Part shown: in pieces, positions 53,391-62,616 of the stretch
Layout: the number at the start of each line of letters is the position of its first letter
How positions within the stretch are numbered: the first letter of the stretch is position 1
Assembly (NCBI RefSeq): GCF_009738225.1
Contig: NZ_CP018187.1
Coordinates: forward strand, 1,684,501-1,748,500
Length of the DNA stretch: 64,000 bases
Direction: 5' to 3'
Origin: Streptococcus salivarius
Lineage (GTDB): Bacteria; Bacillota; Bacilli; Lactobacillales; Streptococcaceae
Position numbers and translations under genes: made by a program
Notes under the pieces: model-generated
Told to the model about the DNA's origin: nothing
Seen by the model: only the letters and a program-made list of their open reading frames with translations
Database searches by the model: none

Positions 53391-54038
53391 CTATTTCTTA
53401 ACCTCATCCAAAATCTCAATTACCTTATACAAATCTGGTTCTGTGATTTGATAAGGCGCTTGTTCACGGACAATTGGTTTGGCACAAAAGGCGATACCAA
53501 TACCAGCTGTCTTAATCATAGGTAAATCATTGGCACCGTCACCCATTGCAATGGTTTGCGAGAGTTCGAGACCATTTTCTGCTGCCCAATCTTTGAGTTT
53601 GGCTACCTTGACATCTTTGGTAACAATCTCACCATAAACCTTACCAGTTAAGACACCATCAACCACCTCTAGGTGATTAGCCTTGACATAATCGATTCCT
53701 GCTTCAGCTGCTAGTCTATCCACAGTCTCATGGAAGCCTCCAGAAACCAAGCCTACCTTAAAACCACGGGCATGAAGTTCATCCACCAGTTCCTTAGCTC
53801 CTTTGTTGAAATGAATACGAGCATAGACCTTATCAAATATACTCTCTGGCAATCCCTTGAGGGTCGCTACACGCTCATTCAAGGCCTGTCTAAAATCCAA
53901 TTCTCCACGCATGGCACGCTCTGTGATTTCAGCAACTTCTTGACCAACGCCTGCTTCTTCTCCCAATAAATCGATAACTTCTTCTTGGACTAGCGTTGAA
54001 TCTACGTCCATAACTAATAAACCTTTAATTTCTGACAT
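53391..54038 (-). CDS. serB: Phosphoserine phosphatase
   Basis: Last step of serine synthesis: phosphoserine to serine. The 215-residue HAD protein has motif I VMDVDSTLVQEEV, motif II GLVSGGFHE, and the motif III/IV block MGDGANDLPMIKTAGIGIAF. The other two serine genes (serC, serA) are together 9 kb away under a CodY-like box. An extended -10 (TGTTAAAAT) lies upstream. It borders the tracrRNA region, the usual neighbour of the cas9 side of CRISPR3 as I recall. Confidence 0.95.
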   Translation of the reverse strand: MSEIKGLLVMDVDSTLVQEEVIDLLGEEAGVGQEVAEITERAMRGELDFRQALNERVATLKGLPESIFDKVYARIHFNKGAKELVDELHARGFKVGLVSGGFHETVDRLAAEAGIDYVKANHLEVVDGVLTGKVYGEIVTKDVKVAKLKDWAAENGLELSQTIAMGDGANDLPMIKTAGIGIAFCAKPIVREQAPYQITEPDLYKVIEILDEVKK

Positions 54039-54114
54039 AATTACCTCGATTCTTTGATGCCTATCTAAGCCTTCACTAGATTTAATTTTAACATGAAATG
54101 AAAAACGGATCTTA

Positions 54115-54142
54115 CAAAAAATTCTGGACCCTAGTCCAGAAT
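54115..54142 (-). terminator. ezrA terminator
   Basis: Perfect stem ATTCTGGAC/GTCCAGAAT with loop of four, followed by T6 on the minus strand. Confidence 0.92.
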
Positions 54143-54149
54143 CTTTCTC

Positions 54150-55874
54150 TTACATACGAATTTGTTCGCGTGTCTTCTCGTAAGATGATACAAAACGATC
54201 TGTCACACCTGGTTCAACTGTTTCCAAGGCGTAAGAGATTTCTTCCAAAGATGCATCATAATCATGGTCAACTTCAAACAATTTAAGCGCATGTTCAAAG
54301 CTGCTTTGAACAGCAGGTTCAAACGAACGGTAGCGGTTTGAGTATTGCAAGAGTTGCTCAGTCAAGGTTGCATTTTGAACAACCAAGTAGGCAGTCTCTT
54401 CCAAATGATCAATGGCATTTTTAGATGTTTCTGTCAAACGCATTACCGCATCGATATTGATACGTCCACGGCTGAGTTCATCCATAAGGGCCTCAATTTG
54501 AGCACTTGTTGAGAAGAATACACTCAAGAAGGATTGAGGAATACCTGGAAGGTTACGTTTTTCCATGTAACGTTTGATAACATGCAATTTATTAACATAA
54601 ACATCAAGCTCTTCACGTGCCTTAGCTTCGTTTTTCTCAATAGCCTGAAGTTTTTCAAAGACCTCAACCTGACCATTTTCAACAGCAGACAAGGTATTGA
54701 GACTCTTTTCAAAGATCTTTTCAAGTTCTGAGAAAGGTTTCACCTGAGTTTCAAAGTTTTCAAGGGTTGGAAGCACAGCTGTCTCCACACCTGAAATATC
54801 AGACGCAAAGCTACGAACATCTGCCGCATAAGTTTCATCGAAGATATAAGTCAACATGAGACGCTCAAGCTCTTCTTGAAGTTTCTTGTTGTTTTCTTTA
54901 GCATGCTTGAGATAATCTGGCAAAATTTTCTTTTGACGCATAACAACCTTGTATGATGCAATTTCACGTTCGAAAATGCTATACAAGTTGTCAATTTTTT
55001 CTTGAATCTCAGCGTTTTCTTCTTCCGCACGGTCCAAATCAAGAGAAACCAACTCACTTGAGTTTGAACGGATAGCTTCACGAATTTCTTGGAAGCGACG
55101 TTCGATATTTTTTTCAGGGAAGTGATAATTTTGCTCAATCAACTTGCGGTAGCCAGACTCCAAATCATCCAACTGATCTGGGAAATCATCTTCCAACTTA
55201 GCTACAATAGCAGGAATCTTCTCTGAAATTTGACCCAATGCAATGGTGTGCTCTTCAGCACGGTCCAAGATACTTGATGCCTCAACAGGGTCACCTGATG
55301 AGTTAAGCGTCACGAATTCTGCAAACTCAGCTTCAATGTTTTTAAGCTGTTTATTGATTTCGGTCATGGTAGAACCGAAATTATCAGAGTTTTCCTCGAT
55401 TGAGTTTTGCAACTCTTCGTACAAGTCTAGTGCATGCTTAACACGAGCACTGTTCTTTTCTTCTTGTTCTTTCAAGGTTGAGAGCGCCTCGCGGATAGAC
55501 TTGATGTCTTCTTCCACAAGATCCAACTGACTCTCAATGTTATTAATTTCACCACTAGCCTTGAAGAAATGGAAGGTATCGTTCATATTTTCAGCTTCGA
55601 AAATATGATTTTCAATATCTGCGAATGAATTTGTCGAGATATCTATCCATTTCTGATTCCATTCACGGAAGGTTGTCTGACTTTGTCCAATCAAGTGAAG
55701 CTTTTTGACTTCTTCAATTTCTTCATTAACTGGCAAGTCAAATAATCTTTGCTTGCGTTCTTCAAGCTCTGCAATCCGCGAATCATTTCGTTTTCTAATA
55801 AGAATACCGACTAAGTAAGCGATAATTACGAGCATAACTACCACTACAATCAGTAAAACAATTCCGCTAGACAT
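54150..55874 (-). CDS. ezrA: Septation ring regulator EzrA
   Basis: Membrane-bound regulator of FtsZ-ring assembly and peptidoglycan synthesis at mid-cell. The 574-residue protein has one N-terminal transmembrane helix ([20 protein letters not shown]) followed by a long run of spectrin-like coiled-coil helices. AAGGAG lies before the ATG. It follows gyrB and is preceded by its own TATAAT box, an order that is typical for streptococci. Confidence 0.95.
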   Translation of the reverse strand: MSSGIVLLIVVVVMLVIIAYLVGILIRKRNDSRIAELEERKQRLFDLPVNEEIEEVKKLHLIGQSQTTFREWNQKWIDISTNSFADIENHIFEAENMNDTFHFFKASGEINNIESQLDLVEEDIKSIREALSTLKEQEEKNSARVKHALDLYEELQNSIEENSDNFGSTMTEINKQLKNIEAEFAEFVTLNSSGDPVEASSILDRAEEHTIALGQISEKIPAIVAKLEDDFPDQLDDLESGYRKLIEQNYHFPEKNIERRFQEIREAIRSNSSELVSLDLDRAEEENAEIQEKIDNLYSIFEREIASYKVVMRQKKILPDYLKHAKENNKKLQEELERLMLTYIFDETYAADVRSFASDISGVETAVLPTLENFETQVKPFSELEKIFEKSLNTLSAVENGQVEVFEKLQAIEKNEAKAREELDVYVNKLHVIKRYMEKRNLPGIPQSFLSVFFSTSAQIEALMDELSRGRINIDAVMRLTETSKNAIDHLEETAYLVVQNATLTEQLLQYSNRYRSFEPAVQSSFEHALKLFEVDHDYDASLEEISYALETVEPGVTDRFVSSYEKTREQIRM

Positions 55875-55970
55875 AGTTTCTCCTTAATCGTCTATTATGT
55901 TCATAAATGTAGAATAACATTACGATTATATCATAGTTATCCTAGCATTGCACCCTTTTCTAAAAGAATA

Positions 55971-57923
55971 TTAGATATCTAGAGTACTGTAAACGGCATT
56001 TTCTTCGATAAATTCGCGGCGAGGTTCAACCTTGTCTCCCATCAGCATATCGAAAATCTTATCTGCTTCTGCAGCATCATCCACAGAAACACGTGCCATC
56101 AAACGATTTTCAGGATCCATGGTTGTTTCCCAAAGTTGGTGGTCATCCATTTCACCCAAACCTTTATAACGTTGTACCGTAGGTTTTGAACGTCCCACAC
56201 TATACTTTTCAAGAGCAGCACGCAATTTGTCTTCTTGATCGGCACCAGGTTGGATGTATTCTTTAATCTCAGAACCAACCTTAACCCCATAAATTGGTGG
56301 TTGAGCGATGTAGACATAGCCTGCTTCCAAGACTGGACGCATAAAGCGGTAAATCAAAGTCAGAAGCAAGGTACGGATGTGAGCCCCATCGACATCGGCA
56401 TCGGTCATAATGACCAACTTGTGGTAACGTGCCTTACTGACATCAAATTCAGCTCCAAAACCTGTTCCCATAGCTGTGAAGAGAGAACGAATTTCTTCAT
56501 TGGCTAGAATCTTATCCATGCTAGCCTTCTCAACGTTCAAAATTTTACCTCGAATTGGCAAGATAGCTTGGAATTCACGGTTACGCCCTGACTTAGCAGA
56601 ACCACCGGCTGAGTCCCCTTCGACAATGAAAAGTTCATTCATTTCGGCATTGTTTGATGAACAGTCTGCCAACTTCCCTGGAAGGTTAGAAATTTCAAGC
56701 CCTGACTTCTTACGTGTCACTTCACGGGCACGCTTAGCGGCGATACGGGCCTTAGAAGCCAAAATCCCTTTTTCAACAATCTTCTTAGCAATAGCAGGAT
56801 TTTCCAAGAGGAAGCGACTCAGAGCTTCACTGAAGAGGCGATTGGTAATCTTAACCACTTCAGAGTTTCCAAGCTTGGTCTTGGTTTGACCTTCAAACTG
56901 TGGGTTTGGATGCTTGACAGAGATGATAGCAGTCAACCCTTCACGAACATCATCCCCAGTCAAATTATCATCTTTTTCTTTGAGAATCTTATTCTGACGC
57001 GCATAGTCATTAATGACACGCGTTAAGGCTGTACGGAAACCTTGTTCGTGGGTACCACCTTCATGGGTGTGAATGTTGTTAGCAAAACTCATCACCGTTT
57101 CATGATAGCCAGTTGTGTATTGCATAGCAACTTCAACCGAAATACCATCCATCTCACCATCAGTGTAGATAGGTTCGTCAAAGATAACATCCTTGTTTTC
57201 ATTGATGTATTTCACATAAGACGTGATACCACCTTCGTAGTGATAATGTTTCTCTTGTTCGAGACCCTCACGCTTATCTGTGATAGAGATACGGAGCCCC
57301 TTATTCAAAAAGGCTAGCTCTTGGATACGTTTAGCCAATTTTCCAAAATCAAACTCGGTTGTTTCTTGGAAAATCTCTGGGTCTGGCGTAAAGTGGACAG
57401 TCGTACCATGTTTCTCTGTTTCACCAATTACTGCTAAATCTGCTACCACGACCCCACGTTTATACTCTTGGAAGTGGATATGGCCATTTTTATAAACCTT
57501 AACATCAAGTTGTGTTGAGAGGGCATTAACGACCGAAGAACCAACCCCATGCAAACCACCAGAGACCTTATAACCGCCTCCGCCAAATTTACCACCAGCG
57601 TGAAGTACTGTAAAGACCGTTTCAACTGCAGGACGGCCAGTTTTTTCTTGGATATCGACTGGAATACCACGACCATCATCGACAACCGTAATAGAATTAT
57701 CCGGCTCAATAAAGACTTGAATATGAGTGGCGAAACCAGCCAAGGCCTCATCGATTGAGTTATCGACAATCTCCCATACCAAATGATGCAACCCCTCTTT
57801 TGAGGTTGAGCCAATATACATACCTGGGCGCATACGTACCGCTTCAAGTCCCTCTAGGACTTGAATCTGGCTGGCATCATATTCTTGCGCTTTTTCTTCA
57901 AGATTTTTTAATTCATCAGTCAT
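55971..57923 (-). CDS. gyrB: DNA gyrase subunit B
   Basis: ATPase subunit of gyrase. The 650-residue protein shows the GHKL site ([43 protein letters not shown]), the transducer, and the TOPRIM domain ([32 protein letters not shown]) plus the C-terminal QRYKGLGEM block. It starts directly after the HAD-phosphatase gene, so it depends on that gene's promoter. No quinolone- or coumarin-resistance change can be judged without alignment. Confidence 0.98.
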   Translation of the reverse strand: MTDELKNLEEKAQEYDASQIQVLEGLEAVRMRPGMYIGSTSKEGLHHLVWEIVDNSIDEALAGFATHIQVFIEPDNSITVVDDGRGIPVDIQEKTGRPAVETVFTVLHAGGKFGGGGYKVSGGLHGVGSSVVNALSTQLDVKVYKNGHIHFQEYKRGVVVADLAVIGETEKHGTTVHFTPDPEIFQETTEFDFGKLAKRIQELAFLNKGLRISITDKREGLEQEKHYHYEGGITSYVKYINENKDVIFDEPIYTDGEMDGISVEVAMQYTTGYHETVMSFANNIHTHEGGTHEQGFRTALTRVINDYARQNKILKEKDDNLTGDDVREGLTAIISVKHPNPQFEGQTKTKLGNSEVVKITNRLFSEALSRFLLENPAIAKKIVEKGILASKARIAAKRAREVTRKKSGLEISNLPGKLADCSSNNAEMNELFIVEGDSAGGSAKSGRNREFQAILPIRGKILNVEKASMDKILANEEIRSLFTAMGTGFGAEFDVSKARYHKLVIMTDADVDGAHIRTLLLTLIYRFMRPVLEAGYVYIAQPPIYGVKVGSEIKEYIQPGADQEDKLRAALEKYSVGRSKPTVQRYKGLGEMDDHQLWETTMDPENRLMARVSVDDAAEADKIFDMLMGDKVEPRREFIEENAVYSTLDI

Positions 57924-58484
57924 TTATGTCACAATCTCCAATAATGATTTATGGCCGTCAACAAGCAAGGTATCCAGACCCGCTACTTTTCCTGCCTCTA
58001 TATCTATCTGGCGGTCACCAATGACCAAGCCGTGTTTAATATCGTATTTTTTAATTAAATAAAGGAAACTATCTGGACTCGGCTTTCTAGCAAAACCATT
58101 TTCAGAAGTTACAACCTCTGTAAAATAAGAGGCAATTTCTGCTTTATCAAGGATGTCTAGCACCAAGTGATTACGGTGGCTAACCAAAAAATTACGCCCA
58201 CCCTCGGTCATAATCTTAGCTAGGACAGCCCTAGCACCTTCAAAAAGAACAGGTTCCTGTAAATACTTGGCTTCCTCCTGCTTATATAAGGTTCGAAAAT
58301 CAGCTATATCAGGCGCAAACATAGCAATGGCAGTGCTCGTTGATACCTTAAGGGCATCATAGACTGCTTGAGGTTCTGCTGTACGCTCAAATTGTTCTAA
58401 AGTTGCTAGAAAGGCTTGGGTTGATACCTGGTAATTATCCAACAAGGTACCACCCAAATCCCAGATATAATCTCCATAATTCAT
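57924..58484 (-). CDS. HAD-superfamily hydrolase (phosphoglycolate-phosphatase-like)
   Basis: A 186-residue HAD subfamily IA enzyme: motif I YIWDLGGTLLDN (with Gly where most have Asp-x-Asp, DLGGTLLD), NFLVSHRN motif II, and GLVIGDRQIDIEAGKVAG motif IV. Note that the motif-I second Asp is replaced (DLGGT). It directly precedes gyrB. The ATG at 58484 is the family start, and a TATAAT box (58492-58497) ends only seven bases before it, so the message may be leaderless. Confidence 0.87.
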   Translation of the reverse strand: MNYGDYIWDLGGTLLDNYQVSTQAFLATLEQFERTAEPQAVYDALKVSTSTAIAMFAPDIADFRTLYKQEEAKYLQEPVLFEGARAVLAKIMTEGGRNFLVSHRNHLVLDILDKAEIASYFTEVVTSENGFARKPSPDSFLYLIKKYDIKHGLVIGDRQIDIEAGKVAGLDTLLVDGHKSLLEIVT

Positions 58485-58491
58485 AACCTTA

Positions 58492-58499
58492 ATTATAAC
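58492..58499 (-). promoter_or_regulatory. Extended -10 directly before the HAD-gyrB start
   Basis: Minus-strand TGTTATAAT; only TAAGGTT separates it from the HAD start codon, which places the transcription start at or next to the ATG. Confidence 0.6.
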
Positions 58500-58569
58500 A
58501 TAAAAGGTCAGATTTTGCTTGCTTTTCACAGCTAAAAAGGCTTGGAAAACCTATCCAAACCTTAATTTT

Positions 58570-59265
58570 TTATTTCAGAATCAAACTCGCCACAATAGGA
58601 CTAATAAAGACATATAGAATCCCTGTTACAGCGATTGAGAGACCACCCATGGCACCTGCAACCTGACCATATCTGAAGGCAGTTCCTGTACCTACAGCGT
58701 GTCCGGTTCCTCCTAGTGAAAGTCCGATAGCGACTGGGTCTTTAATCCCAATCATTTTTAAAAAGACAGGACCTAAGACAGAGGTTAAGATACCCGTAAT
58801 AACAACTACAACCAAGGTCACTGTTGTAATCCCCTGCATTTTTTCCGAAATCCCTACAGCCATGGCAGTCGTTACAGACTTAGGAAAGAGAGAGATAGCA
58901 AGGAAATAATTCATACCAAAAAGCTTAGCAATCAGGGCCGTGTAAGTCGTATTTAGAACACAAGCAACCGTTGATCCAATTAGAATACTCTTATAGTGGT
59001 GGCGCATGAGGTGTAGATTTTTATAAAAAGGAACTGCTAGCGCGACTGTTGAAGGAATAATCAAACTGTTAAGATAAGAGCCACCGACATAGTAATCCTT
59101 GTAGGAAATTCCTGTATAGTGCAAAATGACGATAATCAGGGCAGTCGATACAAGAAGAGGCGTCGTCAAAGGATTAGGGAAACGGCGATAAATCAATAGC
59201 CCTAATGTGTAAGCTAGTACAGAAAGTGTTAGCCCAAACAAGGGTGTGTTAAAAAAATTAGCCAC
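58570..59265 (-). CDS. lrgB: LrgB family membrane protein (antiholin/metabolite export partner)
   Basis: A 231-residue membrane protein with about seven hydrophobic segments, family LrgB/CidB, with GLSLGGTGHAVGTGTAFRYG as marker block. Together with LrgA it is a holin-like system; in streptococci LrgAB is linked to pyruvate uptake and autolysis. Start: GTG at 59265 (MANFFNTPLFG) with GAGGAGG seven bases upstream, overlapping the lrgA stop by eight bases. The LytST regulators are not in the window. Confidence 0.9.
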   Translation of the reverse strand: MANFFNTPLFGLTLSVLAYTLGLLIYRRFPNPLTTPLLVSTALIIVILHYTGISYKDYYVGGSYLNSLIIPSTVALAVPFYKNLHLMRHHYKSILIGSTVACVLNTTYTALIAKLFGMNYFLAISLFPKSVTTAMAVGISEKMQGITTVTLVVVVITGILTSVLGPVFLKMIGIKDPVAIGLSLGGTGHAVGTGTAFRYGQVAGAMGGLSIAVTGILYVFISPIVASLILK

Positions 59266-59632
59266 GTTTAACCTCCTCGTAATCACCTTCAAAATGTTTT
59301 TTGATGAAACCGACGACTACTGCAATCACTACAATATTAAGAACCAAGGCTCCCATAATAATCAAAATAATAGGGACAATATTCGCTGAAATAGCATTCC
59401 AACGTTCCATAATACCGACACCTGCTGGCAAAAATAGAATAGTCATATTGGCAATTAAAAATTCTGCCACAGCATGTATATGACGTAGACGAATCCACTT
59501 AAGCTGAAGAGCAATCAGAAGCAAGAATAAGCCAATAATGCTTCCAGGAATAGGTAATTTGAAGAATGTTGACAGAGCTTCACCAATAACGGCAAACAAA
59601 CAAATCAACATGAATTGAACGTAGTATTTCAC
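59258..59632 (-). CDS. lrgA: LrgA/CidA family holin-like protein
   Basis: A 124-residue membrane protein with four hydrophobic segments. The block LPIPGSIIGLFLLLIALQLKW is the family signature. Start: GTG at 59632 (MKYYVQFMLICL) with AGGAGG six bases upstream; longer frames have no such site. It forms an operon with lrgB. A promoter TTGAAA-N16-TAGACT lies at 59662-59689. Confidence 0.9.
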   Translation of the reverse strand: MKYYVQFMLICLFAVIGEALSTFFKLPIPGSIIGLFLLLIALQLKWIRLRHIHAVAEFLIANMTILFLPAGVGIMERWNAISANIVPIILIIMGALVLNIVVIAVVVGFIKKHFEGDYEEVKRG

Positions 59633-59661
59633 AACTTGCCTCCTAGGTTTAATCACCTATT

Positions 59662-59689
59662 AGTCTACTCCTTTTTTTTTGAATTTCAA
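59662..59689 (-). promoter_or_regulatory. lrgAB promoter
   Basis: Minus strand: TTGAAA (59684-59689), 16-base spacer, TAGACT (59662-59667). Confidence 0.55.
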
Positions 59690-59746
59690 GAGTTTTCAGT
59701 AAATTCTTTTGAAAAATTGGGATCCATAAATCAGCCCCTTTGAACA

Positions 59747-59772
59747 TAAAAAAATCCAACCCAAAGGCTGGA
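59747..59772 (-). terminator. tRNA-Thr terminator
   Basis: Stem TCCAGCC/GGTTGGA with loop of four and T8 on the minus strand, 13 bases past the tRNA 3' end. Confidence 0.88.
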
Positions 59773-59784
59773 CTCTATCACAGA

Positions 59785-59855
59785 TGCCACCACCGAGAAT
59801 TGAACTCGGAACGGAGCATTACCATTGCTCTATTATACCATTTAACTATAGCGGC
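59785..59855 (-). tRNA. tRNA-Thr (anticodon GGT)
   Basis: Minus strand, 71 bases. Acceptor GCCGCTA pairs with TGGTGGC; D stem GTTA/TAAT; anticodon stem GAGCA/TGCTC with loop ATGGTAA, anticodon GGT; T stem CCGAG/CTCGG with loop TTCAATT; discriminator A. No CCA is encoded. G1-C72 and C2-G71 agree with threonine identity. Confidence 0.93.
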
Positions 59856-59865
59856 AACTGTTTTA

Positions 59866-59895
59866 ATCTTACCATACTTCTATTTACTGTGGCAA
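59866..59895 (-). promoter_or_regulatory. tRNA-Thr promoter
   Basis: Minus strand: TTGCCA (59890-59895), 18-base spacer, TAAGAT (59866-59871), ten bases before the tRNA. Confidence 0.65.
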
Positions 59896-59912
59896 GATTT
59901 TTTGCTTATTTT

Positions 59913-60266
59913 TTATAAATTTAAGTCTTGGTAAGGCGTACGGTATCCAACCTGTAAAACCTTACCATCTTTAATCAAGATAGGACGTTTAATCAACATA
60001 CCATCTGAAGCTAAGAGTTCAACAGCTTCATCAAGAGATAGCGTTGGTAGCTTATCCTTTAATCCTAGAGATCGGTAGGATTGTCCACTCGTATTAAAGA
60101 ATTTCTTAAGCTCTAAATCTGATCCTGCCAAAAGCTCTTTTAAAAACTGAGCCGAAGGTGGGTTTTCCTTAATATTAATAGATTTAACATCTAAACCTAA
60201 TTGATTGAGTTCCGCCTTTGCCTTACGACAAGTGCTACATTTGGGATATTCATAAAAAGTGTACAT
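59913..60266 (-). CDS. ArsC/Spx-family thioredoxin-fold protein
   Basis: A 117-residue ArsC-like protein (YffB/MgsR group): YEYPKCSTCRKAKAEL carries the CxxC near the N-terminus, and FNTSGQSYRSLGLKDKL and LIKRPILIKDGKVLQVGY are the later blocks. It could be an arsenate reductase, but members near this form are mostly Spx-like or of unknown function; the RPILI block with no further Cys argues against a normal three-Cys arsenate reductase. Start ATG at 60266 with AAGGAG. Confidence 0.82.
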   Translation of the reverse strand: MYTFYEYPKCSTCRKAKAELNQLGLDVKSINIKENPPSAQFLKELLAGSDLELKKFFNTSGQSYRSLGLKDKLPTLSLDEAVELLASDGMLIKRPILIKDGKVLQVGYRTPYQDLNL

Positions 60267-60300
60267 GTTTTTCTCCTTTTTTCTAGCATAAGACATCTGT

Positions 60301-60795
60301 CTAAGGATTGTCAAACCTAATGCCTTCTAAATGAAGTAAAAAACGCTTGGCTTCTTCTCCTGCTGCATATTTTCCTATATGACCACTACTAGGAAGAACC
60401 CGATGACAAGGGACGAGAATCAACCATGGATTCTTAGCAACAGCAGTTCCTACGGCCTGTGCCGATTGACATGAAATCACTTTTCCAATCTGACTATAAG
60501 TTCTGCTCTGACCCACAGGAATGTCCCGTAAAGCTGACCAAACTTTTAGCTGAAAGGCTGTCCCTCTATCAGCTAAAGGGAGGATATCTGGACTTGGATT
60601 CTTCCCTTTAAAATAAGCCTCTAACCAATCCCTCGTCATTTTCAAGATAGGATTTGAGTTGTCTACTAGCTCCTCTTCCTTGATTCCTGCCTGAAAATGC
60701 TTTTGTCCCTCCAACCAAATGCCATAAAGCGCTTGGTCACTTGCCACCAAACACAAGCGTCCAATAGGAGATAAATAATACTGACGATAAAACAT
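60301..60795 (-). CDS. ogt: Methylated-DNA-protein cysteine S-methyltransferase
   Basis: Repairs O6-alkylguanine by transfer of the alkyl group to its own Cys. The 164-residue protein has the active site LVPCHRVLPSSG (Cys about 131), the helix-turn-helix TYSQIGKVISCQSAQAVGTAVAKNP and the C-terminal YAAGEEAKRFLLHLEG. A TATAAT box ends six bases before the ATG and no ribosome site is present, so translation may start from a leaderless message. Confidence 0.95.
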   Translation of the reverse strand: MFYRQYYLSPIGRLCLVASDQALYGIWLEGQKHFQAGIKEEELVDNSNPILKMTRDWLEAYFKGKNPSPDILPLADRGTAFQLKVWSALRDIPVGQSRTYSQIGKVISCQSAQAVGTAVAKNPWLILVPCHRVLPSSGHIGKYAAGEEAKRFLLHLEGIRFDNP

Positions 60796-60801
60796 ATATT
60801 T

Positions 60802-60809
60802 ATTATAAC
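60802..60809 (-). promoter_or_regulatory. Extended -10 directly before ogt
   Basis: Minus-strand TGTTATAAT, with AAATAT the only sequence before the ogt ATG; it lies just after the serA terminator's T run. Confidence 0.65.
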
Positions 60810-60837
60810 AAAAAGACAGGAATCTCTTGTTCCTGTC
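60810..60837 (-). terminator. Terminator of the serC-GNAT-serA operon
   Basis: Perfect stem GACAGGAA/TTCCTGTC with a seven-base loop and T5, 13 bases past the serA stop. Confidence 0.92.
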
Positions 60838-60849
60838 AATTAACTCTTA

Positions 60850-62028
60850 TTATTTACCTTTAATCAAACGCACACGAACGATATTGTCGCTAGCCTCAAA
60901 CTTAGCAACCAATTCATCAATCTTAGACTTGTCTGTTTCATCAAGGTCAAGAAGTGTATAGGCATAGTCTCCCTTAGAACGGTTGATGATATTATCAATA
61001 TTGATATTAAAATCAGAAACCGCTGTAGAGATACGAGCCACAATATTAGGCACGTTTTTATTAATCAAGGTGATACGGTATGGGGCACTCAAGGCCTGTT
61101 GCACACGTGGGAAGTTAACAGAGTTAACAATCTCACCTGTTTCCATGAAACGACGAATGGTTTGACCGGCCATAATCGCACAGTTAAGTTCTGCTTCACC
61201 TGTTGATCCTCCAACGTGTGGGAAGACAGTCACATGAGGTTTGTTAAGTAGCTCTTCTGTACCAAAGTCGGTGATATAACGTTTAACCACACCTGTTTCC
61301 AAAGCATCAAAGAGGGCATCGTTATCTACCAACTCTGCACGGGCAAAATTAATGATAGTTGTCCCTTTTTGCATAAGGTTAAAGGCATCCGCATTGAAAG
61401 TTCCTTTTGTGTCAGATGTCAATGGAACGTGAACAGTGATATAATCACAGTTTTCAAAAATCTCTTTGAGATCAGAAACACGTCTTACATGGTGAGAAAT
61501 ATTCCAAGCTGCTTCAATAGAAACGTATGGATCGTAACCATAGACCTTCATACCCAAACGGTAAGCATCATTGGCAATACGTGCACCAATAGCACCAAGC
61601 CCGATAACACCAAGGGTCTTACCAGCAATCTCGCTACCAGCAAACTGTTTCTTCCCTGCTTCAATTTGTTTAGGAACATCGTCACCACTAAGTGTGTTAA
61701 CCCAAGCATTGGCCGCAATATAGTCACGTGCTGAGAGTAAGATAGAGGCCAGAACAGCTTCTTTAACAGCGTTAGCATTGGCACCTGGAGTATTGAAGAC
61801 AACAATTCCTTTTTCAGTTGCTTCGTCAACTGGAATATTGTTAGTTCCTGCACCAGCACGCGCAATAGCTTTCAAGTTGTCAGGGAAGACGGTATTATGG
61901 AGATTTTGACTACGAATGATGTAGGCATCTGGATTTTCCGCTAAATCACCATCAATTTGGAAATGATTTCCAAGTTCCTTCAAACCAATCTGGTTAATAT
62001 TGTTATACGTTTTTACACTAAATACCAT
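60850..62028 (-). CDS. serA: D-3-phosphoglycerate dehydrogenase
   Basis: First step of serine synthesis: oxidises 3-phosphoglycerate. The 392-residue protein has the NAD motif GVIGLGAIGARIAND, catalytic Arg in NFARAELVDN, Glu in DFGTEELLNKP and His in FPHVGGSTGEAE. A C-terminal ACT domain from about 320 (YRITLINKNVPNIVARISTA) probably senses serine. Third gene of the serC-GNAT-serA operon, 18 bases after the GNAT gene. Confidence 0.95.
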   Translation of the reverse strand: MVFSVKTYNNINQIGLKELGNHFQIDGDLAENPDAYIIRSQNLHNTVFPDNLKAIARAGAGTNNIPVDEATEKGIVVFNTPGANANAVKEAVLASILLSARDYIAANAWVNTLSGDDVPKQIEAGKKQFAGSEIAGKTLGVIGLGAIGARIANDAYRLGMKVYGYDPYVSIEAAWNISHHVRRVSDLKEIFENCDYITVHVPLTSDTKGTFNADAFNLMQKGTTIINFARAELVDNDALFDALETGVVKRYITDFGTEELLNKPHVTVFPHVGGSTGEAELNCAIMAGQTIRRFMETGEIVNSVNFPRVQQALSAPYRITLINKNVPNIVARISTAVSDFNINIDNIINRSKGDYAYTLLDLDETDKSKIDELVAKFEASDNIVRVRLIKGK

Positions 62029-62046
62029 AATTTTATTCCTCTTAAA

Positions 62047-62604
62047 TCAATGTATCCCGTGGTGAGCTGCTTCATCAAGTTCTTGATAAAAGGCTTTCTC
62101 CCGCTTAGTTTTGATTTTCTGATAAGCAAGACGTTCACCATCAATAGGAACCTTGCCACAATAGACATAGCCAAGTTTCTCCAAAATATGCTGCATGACA
62201 GTATTCTTTTCATGCGTATCGCAACGAAAATCATGAGCATCCGTTCCCTCAATAAGACCTTGAATGAAGGTTTGAGCAATGCCCTGACCCGAAAATTCAC
62301 TTAAAACGGCGATTCTATGAAAAGTAATGTAGCGCTTATTGTGGTGTTTCCAGTCCCCGTCATAGATTTTGTCGTAAGCAGGGGCTCCATCAACAATCAC
62401 CGCAGCATAAGAAACGATTTGACCATCAACAATTCCTACATAGGCCTGCCCATTAAGGACATCGTCAAAGATAGTTTCTTCAGTAGGGTAACCATCAGCT
62501 CCTTGCCATTGGGTACTCCCCGCTTCTGCTAAAGCAGTTCTAGCACTCTCAATCACAGTCATGATAGCCCCAATTTCATTTGGGAAGGCTTGTCTAATTT
62601 CCAT
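62047..62604 (-). CDS. GNAT family N-acetyltransferase
   Basis: A 185-residue GNAT: EIRQAFPNEIGAIMTVIESA, then the acetyl-CoA region LHRIAVLSEFSGQGIAQTFIQ-like block (RIAVLSEFSGQGIAQTFI) and MQHILEKLGYVYCGKV. It lies between serC and serA in one operon, a conserved place in streptococci. Substrate unknown; the setting suggests an amino acid or small metabolite. Confidence 0.87.
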   Translation of the reverse strand: MEIRQAFPNEIGAIMTVIESARTALAEAGSTQWQGADGYPTEETIFDDVLNGQAYVGIVDGQIVSYAAVIVDGAPAYDKIYDGDWKHHNKRYITFHRIAVLSEFSGQGIAQTFIQGLIEGTDAHDFRCDTHEKNTVMQHILEKLGYVYCGKVPIDGERLAYQKIKTKREKAFYQELDEAAHHGIH

Positions 62605-62616
62605 CTCTTTACCTAA

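Noticed and set aside
54851..55138. Minus-strand frame of 95 codons inside ezrA
   Set aside because: Out of frame within the coiled-coil gene; no support.
59740..59934. 64-codon plus-strand frame across the tRNA region
   Set aside because: It covers the tRNA-Thr gene and its terminator on the opposite strand, so it is not a protein gene.
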